Below are positions 6,928-14,434 of a stretch of 24,732 bases of DNA, one piece after another. The stretch comes from Bilophila wadsworthia ATCC 49260 (lineage in GTDB: Bacteria; Desulfobacterota; Desulfovibrionia; Desulfovibrionales; Desulfovibrionaceae). The notes below the pieces were generated by a model. The model had not been told where the DNA came from. It did no database searches and worked only from the letters and a program-made list of their open reading frames with translations. Made by a program: the position numbers and the translations under genes. How positions within the stretch are numbered: position 1 is the first letter of the stretch; the number at the start of each line of letters is the position of its first letter. The DNA lies in the NCBI RefSeq assembly GCF_000701705.1, contig NZ_JNJP01000056.1, positions 1-24,732 of the forward strand, written 5' to 3'.

Positions 6928-7932
6928 ATGACAGCAATCCATATTCAAGGCTTGGGGACGTATGTTCCGACCAAGCGGATCACGAACGTCGACTTGATGT
7001 CGCTGGTGGACACCAACGACGAATGGATCGTCAGCAGGACCGGGATCAAGGCCCGGCACATGCTGGCGGACGACGAAAACGGCTCCGACGCGGGCACGGA
7101 AGCGGCGCTTAAAGCTCTTGAAGATGCCGGCATCGCGGCTGAAGACATCACGCATGTTCTGACGGCGACGTGTACGCCCGACTACCTGTGCCCGAGCACG
7201 GCCTGCATCATCAGCGGCAAAATCGGCTCGCACGGGGCGATGGCGTTCGACCTCAACGCGGCCTGCACCGGCTTCGTTTACGGCCTGGACGTGGCGAACA
7301 GCATCCTTGCCGGAAAGCCCGGGGCCAAAGTCCTGCTCGTGGGCTCGGAAGCCTTTACCCGCCGCCTGAATTGGGAAGACCGCACGACCTGCATCCTGTT
7401 CGGCGACGGCGCCGCGGCCGCCGTGCTGACGAACGGCGACGCCGGGACGCCCAAGCGGTGCCTGCCCTCGGCCCCCCGCCTCCGGGATGTCCGGTGCGGT
7501 GCGGACGGGCGGCAATATCCCCTGCTTACCGTCGGCGGCGGGACGAACCGCAACTACAAGCCCGGCGATCCGGTTCAGGACGATTTTTACCTCCAGATGC
7601 AGGGGCGTGAAGTCTTCAAGCAGGCTGTGCGCAGCCTTTCCGCCGTCTGCTCCGAACTGCTGGAGGACAACGGTCTGACGCTCGAAGACATCGACCTGTT
7701 CATTCCGCATCAGGCAAACCTCCGCATCATCGAAGCCGTGGGAGACCGCCTCAAGCTTGGAAGCGAAAAAATATTCGTCAACCTTGATGAATACGGCAAC
7801 ACGTCGGCGGCATCCATTCCGCTGGGTATCGGCGACGCCTGCGCGCAGGGCCGCATCCGCCCGGGGTCTCGCGTCTTGTTGAGCGCCTTCGGCGGAGGCT
7901 TCACGTGGGGAGCCGCATTGCTGGAGTTCTAG
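6928..7932 (+). CDS. fabH: 3-oxoacyl-[ACP] synthase III (FabH)
   Basis: FabH condenses a short acyl-CoA, usually acetyl-CoA, with malonyl-ACP to start type II fatty acid synthesis. The 334-residue product has the full catalytic triad: Cys113 in NAACTGF, His261 in IPHQANLRI and Asn291 in YGNTSAAS. The N-terminal NDEWIVSRTGIKAR and C-terminal SAFGGGFTWGA blocks are classic for the family. It lies between plsX and fabG in the expected order. The ribosome site (ACGGA) is modest. A short insert near 175-195, with several Arg, Pro and Cys residues, precedes the segment RQYPLLTVGGG; it may be a lineage-specific loop. Confidence 0.96.
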   Translation: MTAIHIQGLGTYVPTKRITNVDLMSLVDTNDEWIVSRTGIKARHMLADDENGSDAGTEAALKALEDAGIAAEDITHVLTATCTPDYLCPSTACIISGKIGSHGAMAFDLNAACTGFVYGLDVANSILAGKPGAKVLLVGSEAFTRRLNWEDRTTCILFGDGAAAAVLTNGDAGTPKRCLPSAPRLRDVRCGADGRQYPLLTVGGGTNRNYKPGDPVQDDFYLQMQGREVFKQAVRSLSAVCSELLEDNGLTLEDIDLFIPHQANLRIIEAVGDRLKLGSEKIFVNLDEYGNTSAASIPLGIGDACAQGRIRPGSRVLLSAFGGGFTWGAALLEF

Positions 7933-8014
7933 CCGCTTTTCCGGCCGGCATCCGTGTTGAATTCTGATTTCTTTTGAGCTACAAACAGCTGAATACAGCA
8001 TCAAGGTGAGAGAC

Positions 8015-8758
8015 ATGAGCGAACAACTTTCCACCGCCCTCGTGACCGGCGGCTCCAGAGGTATCGGCAAGGCTATTGCGGAGACGCTGGCGAAGGCCGG
8101 ATATCAGGTGTATCTCACCTATGTCAGCAAGGCTGATGAAGCTGAAGCCGTGGCCCGGAACATTGTGGCGGCGGGCGGAAAAGCCTGTGCCTTTCGCCTT
8201 GACGTCGCCGACGCCGAAGCGGTCGCGGCGTTCTTCAAAGAGCGTATCAAGGATCAGGTCGAGTTGGACGTGCTGGTCAACAACGCGGGCATCACCAAAG
8301 ATGGCCTGATGTTGCGCATGAAAGACGAAGATTTTGACCGCGTCATCCAGACCAACCTGCGCGGCGCATTCGTCTGTGTCCGCGAGGCCGCCAAGATCAT
8401 GACCCGCCAGCGTCACGGGCGGATCATCAATATCAGCTCCGTGGTCGGACAGATGGGCAATGCAGGGCAGATCAATTACGCTTCCGCCAAGGCGGGCCTC
8501 ATCGGCCTGACCAAGTCCGCGGCCAAGGAGCTGGCCGGTCGTAACGTCACCGTCAACGCGGTCGCCCCCGGTTTCGTGGAAACCGATATGACCGCCAGCC
8601 TGCCCGATGACGTCCGCGCCGCCTATATTGATGCCATCCCCTTGAAACGTCTGGGAACGCCTCAGGACATCGCTGATGCCGTAGCTTTTCTGGCTTCGCC
8701 GGGAGCCGGATATATTACAGGACAGGTTATCGCCGTCAACGGCGGAATGTACTGTTAA
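8015..8758 (+). CDS. fabG: 3-oxoacyl-[ACP] reductase (FabG)
   Basis: This 247-residue short-chain dehydrogenase/reductase reduces 3-oxoacyl-ACP with NADPH, the first reductive step of each elongation cycle. The cofactor motif TGGSRGIG (11-18) and NNAG (89-92) are present. The catalytic Ser142, Tyr155 and Lys159 lie in SSVVGQMGNAGQINYASAK. The C-terminal ITGQVIAVNGGMYC is typical of FabG and separates it from other short-chain reductases. I chose the ATG at 8015, with AAGGTGAG about six bases upstream; the in-frame GTG at 8006 falls within that site. It is followed by acpP and fabF, the normal partners. Confidence 0.97.
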   Translation: MSEQLSTALVTGGSRGIGKAIAETLAKAGYQVYLTYVSKADEAEAVARNIVAAGGKACAFRLDVADAEAVAAFFKERIKDQVELDVLVNNAGITKDGLMLRMKDEDFDRVIQTNLRGAFVCVREAAKIMTRQRHGRIINISSVVGQMGNAGQINYASAKAGLIGLTKSAAKELAGRNVTVNAVAPGFVETDMTASLPDDVRAAYIDAIPLKRLGTPQDIADAVAFLASPGAGYITGQVIAVNGGMYC

Positions 8759-8762
8759 TCGC

Positions 8763-8839
8763 CGCGCCGCGTTTGCGGCGCGAACCGGCGGATTCCGTTT
8801 CGCGGAAGCGTCGACACAAGGAACGGGGCATTATGCCCC
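8763..8839 (+). promoter_or_regulatory. Three consecutive hairpins in the acpP leader
   Basis: CGCGCCGC/GCGGCGCG (8763-8770 with 8775-8782), TTCCG/CGGAA (8793-8797 with 8803-8807) and GGGGCA/TGCCCC (8825-8830 with 8834-8839) follow one another between fabG and acpP. None has a T run, so they look like processing or stability elements more than terminators. A role in raising acpP output over its neighbours is inference. Confidence 0.45.
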
Positions 8840-8878
8840 ACTGCAACACAAAAAGAACAAAACCGGGAGGATTCCCCC

Positions 8879-9112
8879 ATGTCCGTTGAAGAACAGGTCA
8901 AAAAGATCATCATGGAACAGCTTGGCGTGACCGCCGAAGAAGTGAAGCCCGAAGCCTCTTTCGTTGAAGACCTCGGTGCCGACTCCCTCGACCTCACCGA
9001 ACTCATCATGGCCATGGAAGAAGCCTTTGACGTGGAAATCGCCGACGACGACGCCCAGAAGATCCTGAAGGTCAAGGACGCCATCTCCTACGTGCAGAAC
9101 CACACGAACTAA
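8879..9112 (+). CDS. acpP: Acyl carrier protein
   Basis: This 77-residue acidic protein carries growing acyl chains on a 4'-phosphopantetheine arm and delivers them to Fab enzymes, PlsX and lipid A synthesis. The attachment serine is Ser36 in DLGADSLDLTEL (31-42). Length and the four-helix pattern are normal. GGGAGG about seven bases before the ATG is one of the strongest ribosome sites in the window, as expected for a very abundant protein. Three stable hairpins precede it. It lies between fabG and fabF. Confidence 0.98.
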   Translation: MSVEEQVKKIIMEQLGVTAEEVKPEASFVEDLGADSLDLTELIMAMEEAFDVEIADDDAQKILKVKDAISYVQNHTN

Positions 9113-9214
9113 GCCTCGTTTTGTTCGAAGCACGGGAAACGAGAGCGGAGACGGCGGCCCGCGCGGGCGTTGTTCCTTCCGTTCCTGTTGCGCCAGAGTA
9201 TTCTACCGGGCGTC

Positions 9215-9232
9215 TTGTGATTCAAATCATAA
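9215..9232. promoter_or_regulatory. CRP/FNR-like dyad upstream of fabF
   Basis: TTGTGA (9215-9220) and TCATAA (9227-9232) form a near-perfect dyad with a six-base spacer; TCACAA would complete it. This resembles operators of the CRP/FNR family, of which Desulfovibrio has several members. It ends 34 bases before the fabF start codon. I see no clear promoter beside it, so function is unproven. Confidence 0.3.
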
Positions 9233-9266
9233 GGCGCTCGACCACTTTTTGCTTCATGAGGGAATT

Positions 9267-10517
9267 ATGAGCCGCAAACGCGTTGTTGTAACCGGTCTCT
9301 CTGCGCTGACGCCGCTCGGCGGCAACGTCACCGAAACCTGGGATAATCTTCTTGCGGGGAAGTCGGGCATCGGGCCCATCACCCTCTTTGACGCCTCCGG
9401 CTTTGATTCCCGCATTGCCGGCGAAGTCAAAGGGTTCGATCCTGAAGCCTACGGCGTTCCCGCCAAACAGGCTCGCCGTATGGACCGCTTCGTCCAGTTC
9501 GCCGTCGCCGCGGGCAACATGCTGGTGGAGCATTCCGGCCTCGTCATCAATGACGACAACGCCGGTCGGGTCAGCGTCATCCTCGGCGTGGGGCTCGGCG
9601 GCCTGCACACCATCGAAGTGTTCCACTCCCGCCTCGTCGAGGCCGGGCCGGGCAAGGTTTCCCCCTTCATGATCCCCATGCTGATCTCCAACATGGCCCC
9701 GGGCCAGCTTGCCATCGCCACGGGTGCCAAGGGCGCGAACATGGTGCTCACCAGCGCCTGCGCTTCGGGCACGCACGCCATCGGCGCGGCCTATACCGAG
9801 ATCGTCATGGGCCGTTGCGACGCCTGCATCTCCGGCGGCGTGGAAGCGACCGTCACGCCCATGGGCATTTCCGGCTTTACCGCGCTGAAGGCGCTCTCCA
9901 CGGCGCACAACGACGATCCCGAAAAGGCTTCCCGCCCCTTTGACAAGGACCGCGACGGCTTTGTCATGGGTGAAGGCGCGGGCCTGCTCATGCTGGAAAG
10001 CCTCGAGCACGCTCAGGCGCGCGGCGCGACCATCTACGCCGAAATCATAGGCGCGGGCTCGTCCGACGACGCCTTCCACATGACAGCTCCCCGCGACGAC
10101 GGGGAAGGCATGATCGCCGCCATGCAGCGCGCCATCGCCGACGCGGGCGTCAGCCCCGACGTGGTGGACCACATCAACGCGCACGCCACCTCGACCCATC
10201 TCGGCGACATCTGCGAAACCGGCGCCGTCAAGCAGGTCTTCGGCGAACGCGCCTACCAGATTGCCATCTCCGCGACCAAGTCCCAGACCGGCCACCTGCT
10301 TGGGGCCGCAGGCGGCGTGGAGGCCGTGTTCTCCGTGCTTGCCCTGCATACCGGCTATGTCCCCGGCACGATCAACTATGAGACGCCCGATCCGGAATGC
10401 GACCTCAACTGCATGACCGACGGTGCCAAGAAGCTTGATCCGCAGTACGCGCTCTCGAACTCCTTCGGTTTCGGCGGTACGAACGGCAGCATCCTGTTCA
10501 AGAAATTCACGGCGTAA
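9267..10517 (+). CDS. fabF: 3-oxoacyl-[ACP] synthase II (FabF)
   Basis: FabF elongates acyl-ACP with malonyl-ACP by decarboxylative condensation and often governs membrane fluidity. The 416-residue product carries the Cys-His-His triad: Cys165 in TSACASGTH, His306 in NAHATSTHLGD and His343 in SQTGHLLGAAGG, with the supporting Lys338. The C-terminal SNSFGFGGTNGS is a family hallmark. GAGGG about six bases before the ATG at 9267 sets the start; an upstream in-frame TTG is unlikely. A 154-base gap separates it from acpP, long for this operon, and contains a stem (CTCGTTT/AAACGAG, 9115-9121 with 9137-9143) and the CRP/FNR-like dyad. Confidence 0.97.
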   Translation: MSRKRVVVTGLSALTPLGGNVTETWDNLLAGKSGIGPITLFDASGFDSRIAGEVKGFDPEAYGVPAKQARRMDRFVQFAVAAGNMLVEHSGLVINDDNAGRVSVILGVGLGGLHTIEVFHSRLVEAGPGKVSPFMIPMLISNMAPGQLAIATGAKGANMVLTSACASGTHAIGAAYTEIVMGRCDACISGGVEATVTPMGISGFTALKALSTAHNDDPEKASRPFDKDRDGFVMGEGAGLLMLESLEHAQARGATIYAEIIGAGSSDDAFHMTAPRDDGEGMIAAMQRAIADAGVSPDVVDHINAHATSTHLGDICETGAVKQVFGERAYQIAISATKSQTGHLLGAAGGVEAVFSVLALHTGYVPGTINYETPDPECDLNCMTDGAKKLDPQYALSNSFGFGGTNGSILFKKFTA

Positions 10518-10573
10518 CTCCCTTTTCAGGGGAACCACGCGGTTGCATCTCTAAACTCTCATCGGAGCGTCCA

Positions 10574-11812
10574 ATGGACCATATTCTTCTTGAAGATCCC
10601 GAACTGGCACGCGCTTTCCTGCTGGAAAGCGATCGGCAGATGAGCAAGCTGGAGCTCATCGCCTCCGAAAACTTCGTCTCTTCCGCCGTTCGGGAAGCGC
10701 AGGGAAGCGTTTTCACGCATAAGTACGCCGAAGGTTATCCGGGCAAGCGGTACTACGGCGGCTGCGAATTCGTCGACATCGCCGAAAACCTTGCCATCGA
10801 GCGCGCCAAGCAGCTGTTCGGCTGCGACTACGTCAACGTGCAGCCCCACTCCGGCAGCCAGGCGAACATGGCTTCCTACTTCGCGCTGGCCAAACCAGGC
10901 GATACCATTCTGGGCATGAACCTGTCCCACGGCGGCCACCTGACGCACGGCAGCCCGGTGAACTTCTCCGGCCGCCTGTTCAACGTGGTTTCCTACGGCG
11001 TGGACAAGGACACCTGCCTCATCAACTATGAAGAAGTGCGCCGCCTCGCCCATGAGCACCGTCCCACGGTCATCGTGGCGGGCGCCAGCGCCTATCCCCG
11101 TACCATCGACTTCGCCAAGTTCCGCGCCATCGCCGACGAGGTGGATGCCAAGCTGTTCGTGGACATGGCCCATATCGCCGGCCTCGTTGCCGCCGGGCTC
11201 CATCCCACCCCCATCGGGCACGCCCACGTCACCACGACCACGACCCACAAGACCCTGCGCGGTCCTCGCGGCGGCATGATCCTGTCCGACGAATCCTTCG
11301 GCAAGACGCTCAACAGCCAGATCTTCCCCGGCATTCAGGGCGGCCCGCTCATGCACATCGTCGCTGCCAAGGCCGTGGCCTTCGGCGAAGCCCTGCGTCC
11401 CCGCTTCAAGGACTATCAGGCGCAGGTGCTCAGGAACACCGTGACGTTGGGCGAAGAGCTCAAGAACGCCAAGTTCAACCTCGTCTCCGGCGGCACGGAC
11501 AACCATCTGCTGCTCGTCGACCTGACCAGCAAGGACATCACCGGCAAGGACGCCGAGCACGCCCTCGACGCCGCCGGCATCACCGTGAACAAGAACACCG
11601 TGCCTTTCGAGACCCGTTCCCCGTTCGTGACCTCCGGCATCCGCATCGGAACGCCCGCGCTCACGACCCGCGGTTTCCGCGAGCAGGACATGGTTAAGGT
11701 GGCGGGCTGGATCGACGCCGCCATCGCCAACGCCGGCAACGAAACCCGTCTCGCCGAGATCAGCAAGGAAGTGGCCGTGTTCGCGCGCCAGTTCCCGCTG
11801 TTCGCCTGGTAG
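10574..11812 (+). CDS. glyA: Serine hydroxymethyltransferase
   Basis: GlyA interconverts serine and glycine with tetrahydrofolate and is the main source of one-carbon units for purines, thymidylate and methionine. The 412-residue PLP enzyme shows SENFVS (31-36), YAEGYPGKRYYGGCEFVD (51-68), VDMAHIAGL (196-204) and TTTTHKTLRGPRGG (221-234), in which Lys226 should bind PLP. Length is normal. GGAG about seven bases upstream supports the ATG at 10574. It follows fabF by 56 bases and is probably the last gene of the lipid cluster. Its coupling to the next gene, a dCMP deaminase, makes sense because both feed thymidylate synthesis. Confidence 0.97.
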   Translation: MDHILLEDPELARAFLLESDRQMSKLELIASENFVSSAVREAQGSVFTHKYAEGYPGKRYYGGCEFVDIAENLAIERAKQLFGCDYVNVQPHSGSQANMASYFALAKPGDTILGMNLSHGGHLTHGSPVNFSGRLFNVVSYGVDKDTCLINYEEVRRLAHEHRPTVIVAGASAYPRTIDFAKFRAIADEVDAKLFVDMAHIAGLVAAGLHPTPIGHAHVTTTTTHKTLRGPRGGMILSDESFGKTLNSQIFPGIQGGPLMHIVAAKAVAFGEALRPRFKDYQAQVLRNTVTLGEELKNAKFNLVSGGTDNHLLLVDLTSKDITGKDAEHALDAAGITVNKNTVPFETRSPFVTSGIRIGTPALTTRGFREQDMVKVAGWIDAAIANAGNETRLAEISKEVAVFARQFPLFAW

Positions 11813-11860
11813 ACTTGCAGGGCTCTGCCCCGCACCCGCCGGGCTGCCGTCCGGACCTGC

Positions 11861-11883
11861 CCGGGGGGAATGATTCCCCCCGG
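11861..11883 (+). terminator. GC hairpin after glyA, possible terminator
   Basis: CCGGGGGGAA (11861-11870) pairs perfectly with TTCCCCCCGG (11874-11883) around TGA. It starts 49 bases after the glyA stop codon. No T run follows, so it may need Rho or may serve as a 3' stabiliser. Confidence 0.4.
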
Positions 11884-11946
11884 CCCCCTCGGTAACGGAT
11901 ACGCGCCGTTTCCGAAGGGAGTATAAGCTGTTACTTGCTTCTTAAA

Positions 11947-11979
11947 AGCTCTTCAAACGGCGTTGCCGTTTGAAGAGCT
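11947..11979. repeat. Perfect 15-bp inverted repeat
   Basis: Positions 11947-11961 are exactly complementary to 11965-11979 around a GTT loop. On the minus-strand side the stem is flanked by TTTT, giving terminator shape for minus-strand transcription, but no minus-strand gene lies nearby. On the plus strand there is no T run. It could be an operator, a stabilising stem or part of a small mobile repeat. Confidence 0.65.
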
Positions 11980-12016
11980 GATAGGCGCCCCCTCTCGTGG
12001 CGTCTCCGTTTTCGCC

Positions 12017-12071
12017 GGGGTCCGGGGCGCGGCTCGCGCCCCGGGCGGGGTCAAGGGGCCGCGGCCCCTTG
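12017..12071 (+). repeat. Dispersed GC palindrome family, second form
   Basis: GGGGTCCGGGG (12017-12027), identical to the core at 328-338, leads into a perfect 10-bp stem (12022-12031 with 12035-12044). A 20-base perfect palindrome follows at 12052-12071. The arrangement matches the intergenic GC-palindrome repeats I associate with Desulfovibrionaceae. Confidence 0.55.
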
Positions 12072-12125
12072 CCACCGGAGGCTCTCCCCATCCCCCGCTC
12101 TTTCATTTTACAGAAGGATACCGCT

Positions 12126-12623
12126 ATGTCCCGCGTCGCTTGGCCCGACTACTTCATGAACATCGCCCACCTCGTGGCGGAGCGCTCGACCTGCCTGCGC
12201 CGCAGGGTCGGGGCCGTAGCCGTCAAGGACAAACGCATCCTCGCCACCGGCTATAACGGCGCACCGTCCAAGGTAGCGCATTGCCTCGATATCGGTTGCC
12301 TACGCGAACAGCTCGGCGTGCCTTCCGGCCAGCGGCATGAAATCTGCCGGGGCCTCCACGCGGAACAGAACGTCATCATCCAGGCGGCGGTGCACGGCAT
12401 TTCCCTCGCCGGGGCCGAAGTCTACTGCACGCATCAGCCTTGCCTCATCTGCTCGAAAATGCTCATCAACTGCGGCATCACCAAAATCTGGTACGCATCG
12501 GGCTACCCGGACGAACTGGCCATGCAGATGCTGAACGAAGCGGACATCACGCTCGAACTCCTCCCCCTGCGCCCCACGCCGGATGGCTGCGGGCATACGG
12601 GCCCCTCGGGAGAAGGCGCATGA
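12126..12623 (+). CDS. comEB: dCMP deaminase (ComEB-type)
   Basis: This 165-residue member of the deoxycytidylate deaminase family would hydrolyse dCMP to dUMP for thymidylate synthesis. The zinc site is visible as HAEQN (78-82, His ligand and catalytic Glu) and PCLIC (105-109, two Cys ligands). The N-terminal RVAWPDYFMNIAHLVAERS and TGYNGAPS blocks are family-specific. GAAGGA about seven bases upstream sets the ATG at 12126; the open frame extends back into the repeat region without support. It overlaps ribD by four bases (ATGA), so the two are surely co-translated. The product has a second deaminase-type zinc enzyme, RibD, as its neighbour. Biochemical specificity for dCMP is inferred from the family. 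Confidence 0.92.
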   Translation: MSRVAWPDYFMNIAHLVAERSTCLRRRVGAVAVKDKRILATGYNGAPSKVAHCLDIGCLREQLGVPSGQRHEICRGLHAEQNVIIQAAVHGISLAGAEVYCTHQPCLICSKMLINCGITKIWYASGYPDELAMQMLNEADITLELLPLRPTPDGCGHTGPSGEGA

Positions 12624-13759
12624 GCCACCCGTACGAATCGTTCATGCGGGAAGCCGCCGAACTCGCGGAGCGCGGCCGCTGGTCCGCCGCTCCCAATCCG
12701 ACGGTGGGCGCCGTACTTGTCCGTGACGGTGTTGTCGTTGCCAGAGGCTGGCATACCGCTTACGGCAAGAGCCATGCGGAAGTGGAGTGCCTCAAGGACG
12801 CCGAAGCCAAAGGCGTCGATCCCTCGGCCTGCACCCTGGTCGTCACGCTGGAGCCCTGCAACCATCAAGGGCAAACCCCGCCCTGCACGGAAGCGGTGAT
12901 CGCGGCGGGCATCCGCCACGTGGTCATCGGCCTGCGCGATCCCAACCCCAAGGCGGCGGGCGGCATGGAACGCCTTGCCGAAGCGGGCGTTGAAGTGGAA
13001 GCGGGCGTATGCGAGGAGCTGTGCCGGGATCTGGTCGCCGATTTTCTGATCTGGCAGACCACGAAACGCCCCTACGTCATGCTGAAACTCGCCATGACGC
13101 TGGACGGCCGCATCGCCACCCGTACCGGGCATTCCCGCTGGATCACCGGAGAAACGGCCCGCCATCAGGTGCACGAACTCCGCGCCAACGTGGGACGGGC
13201 CGGAGGCGCGATCCTCGTCGGCGGCAACACGCTCCATACCGATAATCCCTTGCTGACCGCAAGGCTTGATGATCCGGTCGAACGCCAGCCGCTGGCCGTG
13301 TCCATTTCCTCGCGCGTGCCCGCGCCCGATTCCCTGCTGCTGTTCAAGGAACGCCCCACGGAGACGATTTTCTTCACCACGGCGTCCGGAGCCGCCACGC
13401 CCCGCGCAGCCCAGCTCCGCGAGCGCGGCGTCCGCATCCGAGGCCTTGACCGCTGGAAAAGCGGCGAGGATCTTGTACAGATCCTTGAATACCTGCGTCA
13501 GGAAGCGGGCTGCCCCTACGTGCTGTGCGAAGGCGGAGGGCGCCTTGGCCTCTCGTTGCTGGAAGCCGGGCTCGTCGACGAATTTCATCTCCACATCGCG
13601 CCGAAAGTGCTTGGGGACAACGACGCGCGCCCGCTGTTCGACGGACGCACGCCCCTTGAACTGGACGAGGCGCTCTCACTGCGGCTGGTCCGCATGGAGC
13701 CCTGTGGAGAGGACGGACACCTCATATTCAGGCCGGTGCGCGCATGTTCACAGGCATAA
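12620..13759 (+). CDS. ribD: Bifunctional riboflavin biosynthesis deaminase/reductase RibD
   Basis: RibD deaminates the pyrimidine made by GTP cyclohydrolase II and then reduces the ribose side chain with NADPH. The 379-residue product has an N-terminal deaminase domain: His52 and Glu54 in SHAEVECL, and Cys80 and Cys89 in EPCNHQGQTPPCTEA. The reductase domain starts near residue 150 with PYVMLKLAMTLDGRIA, continues with SRWITGETAR and GGNTLHTDNPLLTAR, and ends with LCEGGGRLGLSLLEAGLVDE. GGAGAAGG lies a few bases before the ATG at 12620, within the end of comEB. It overlaps ribE by 16 bases. Confidence 0.96.
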   Translation: MSHPYESFMREAAELAERGRWSAAPNPTVGAVLVRDGVVVARGWHTAYGKSHAEVECLKDAEAKGVDPSACTLVVTLEPCNHQGQTPPCTEAVIAAGIRHVVIGLRDPNPKAAGGMERLAEAGVEVEAGVCEELCRDLVADFLIWQTTKRPYVMLKLAMTLDGRIATRTGHSRWITGETARHQVHELRANVGRAGGAILVGGNTLHTDNPLLTARLDDPVERQPLAVSISSRVPAPDSLLLFKERPTETIFFTTASGAATPRAAQLRERGVRIRGLDRWKSGEDLVQILEYLRQEAGCPYVLCEGGGRLGLSLLEAGLVDEFHLHIAPKVLGDNDARPLFDGRTPLELDEALSLRLVRMEPCGEDGHLIFRPVRACSQA

Positions 13760-14406
13760 TCAACGGTCAGGGGAAAGTGCTGGCGGTGGAATCCCGTGGG
13801 CACGAGACCCGGTTTCGGATTCAGGCGCTTTACGACCTCGCGGACATTATTTTGGGCGAATCCATTGCCGTCAACGGAACGTGTCTTACAGTAGAAACGT
13901 CTGGTCCGAGCCTTTTTTCCGCCTATGCGTCCGCTGAAACCATGCAGCGCACGGCTCTCGGCCTGCTGAAACCCGGAGCCAAGGTCAACCTTGAACGGGC
14001 GCTTGCCGTGGGCGATCGCCTCGGCGGGCATATCGTCAGCGGGCATGTGGACTGTGTGGCTGAAATCCTGTCCGTGCGGCGGGAAGGCGAGTCGCGGCGC
14101 ATCCGCATCGGTTTTCCCGCTTCTTTCGGAGCGGAAGTCATCGGGAAGGGCTCAGTGGCACTTGACGGCATCAGCCTGACAGTGAATGATTGCGGACCGG
14201 ACTTTCTGGAAGTCAACGTCATCCCCGAAACATGGCGGGCAACGACGGTGGCCGAATGGGCTCCGGGCACGCGTATCAATATGGAAACCGACGTCATCGG
14301 CAAGTATGTCCGCCACATGGTGGCTCCCCACCTCGGCCTCGCCTCCGAGGAGGCGAAAGCAGGGAAACTGTCGGTTGAATTCCTGCGCGAAAACGGCTTT
14401 TTTTGA
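13744..14406 (+). CDS. ribE: Riboflavin synthase alpha subunit
   Basis: This enzyme dismutates two 6,7-dimethyl-8-ribityllumazine molecules to riboflavin and the pyrimidine precursor. The 220-residue product starts with MFTGII, the near-invariant N-terminus of the family. It has two lumazine-binding repeats, with NGTCLTVE (44-51) in the first and DGISLTVND (141-149) in the second. GGHIVSGHVD (94-103) marks the repeat boundary. Length is slightly above the E. coli form. The start lies inside ribD, with only a weak ribosome site, which indicates translational coupling. Some databases use ribC for the same enzyme. Confidence 0.96.
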   Translation: MFTGIINGQGKVLAVESRGHETRFRIQALYDLADIILGESIAVNGTCLTVETSGPSLFSAYASAETMQRTALGLLKPGAKVNLERALAVGDRLGGHIVSGHVDCVAEILSVRREGESRRIRIGFPASFGAEVIGKGSVALDGISLTVNDCGPDFLEVNVIPETWRATTVAEWAPGTRINMETDVIGKYVRHMVAPHLGLASEEAKAGKLSVEFLRENGFF

Positions 14407-14434
14407 GGATCAACGAAGCTGAGGACTCTCTATT

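Larger units (their letters stand above)
11813..12125 (+). other. Hairpin-rich gap between glyA and the riboflavin operon
   Basis: No gene is visible in these 313 bases. They hold four strong dyads: 11861-11883, 11947-11979, 12022-12044 and 12052-12071. TATAAG at 11922-11927 is a possible -10 box, without a good -35. I looked for an FMN riboswitch here, because ribD follows, and did not see its conserved blocks. Confidence 0.6.

Noticed and set aside
8006..8014. GTG start for fabG nine bases upstream
   Set aside because: The GTG lies inside the AAGGTGAG ribosome site of the ATG at 8015, and the added residues do not match FabG proteins.
11963..12256. Small frames in the GC-palindrome region before comEB
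   Set aside because: They translate the palindromic repeats and then run out of frame across comEB. No start site or family match.
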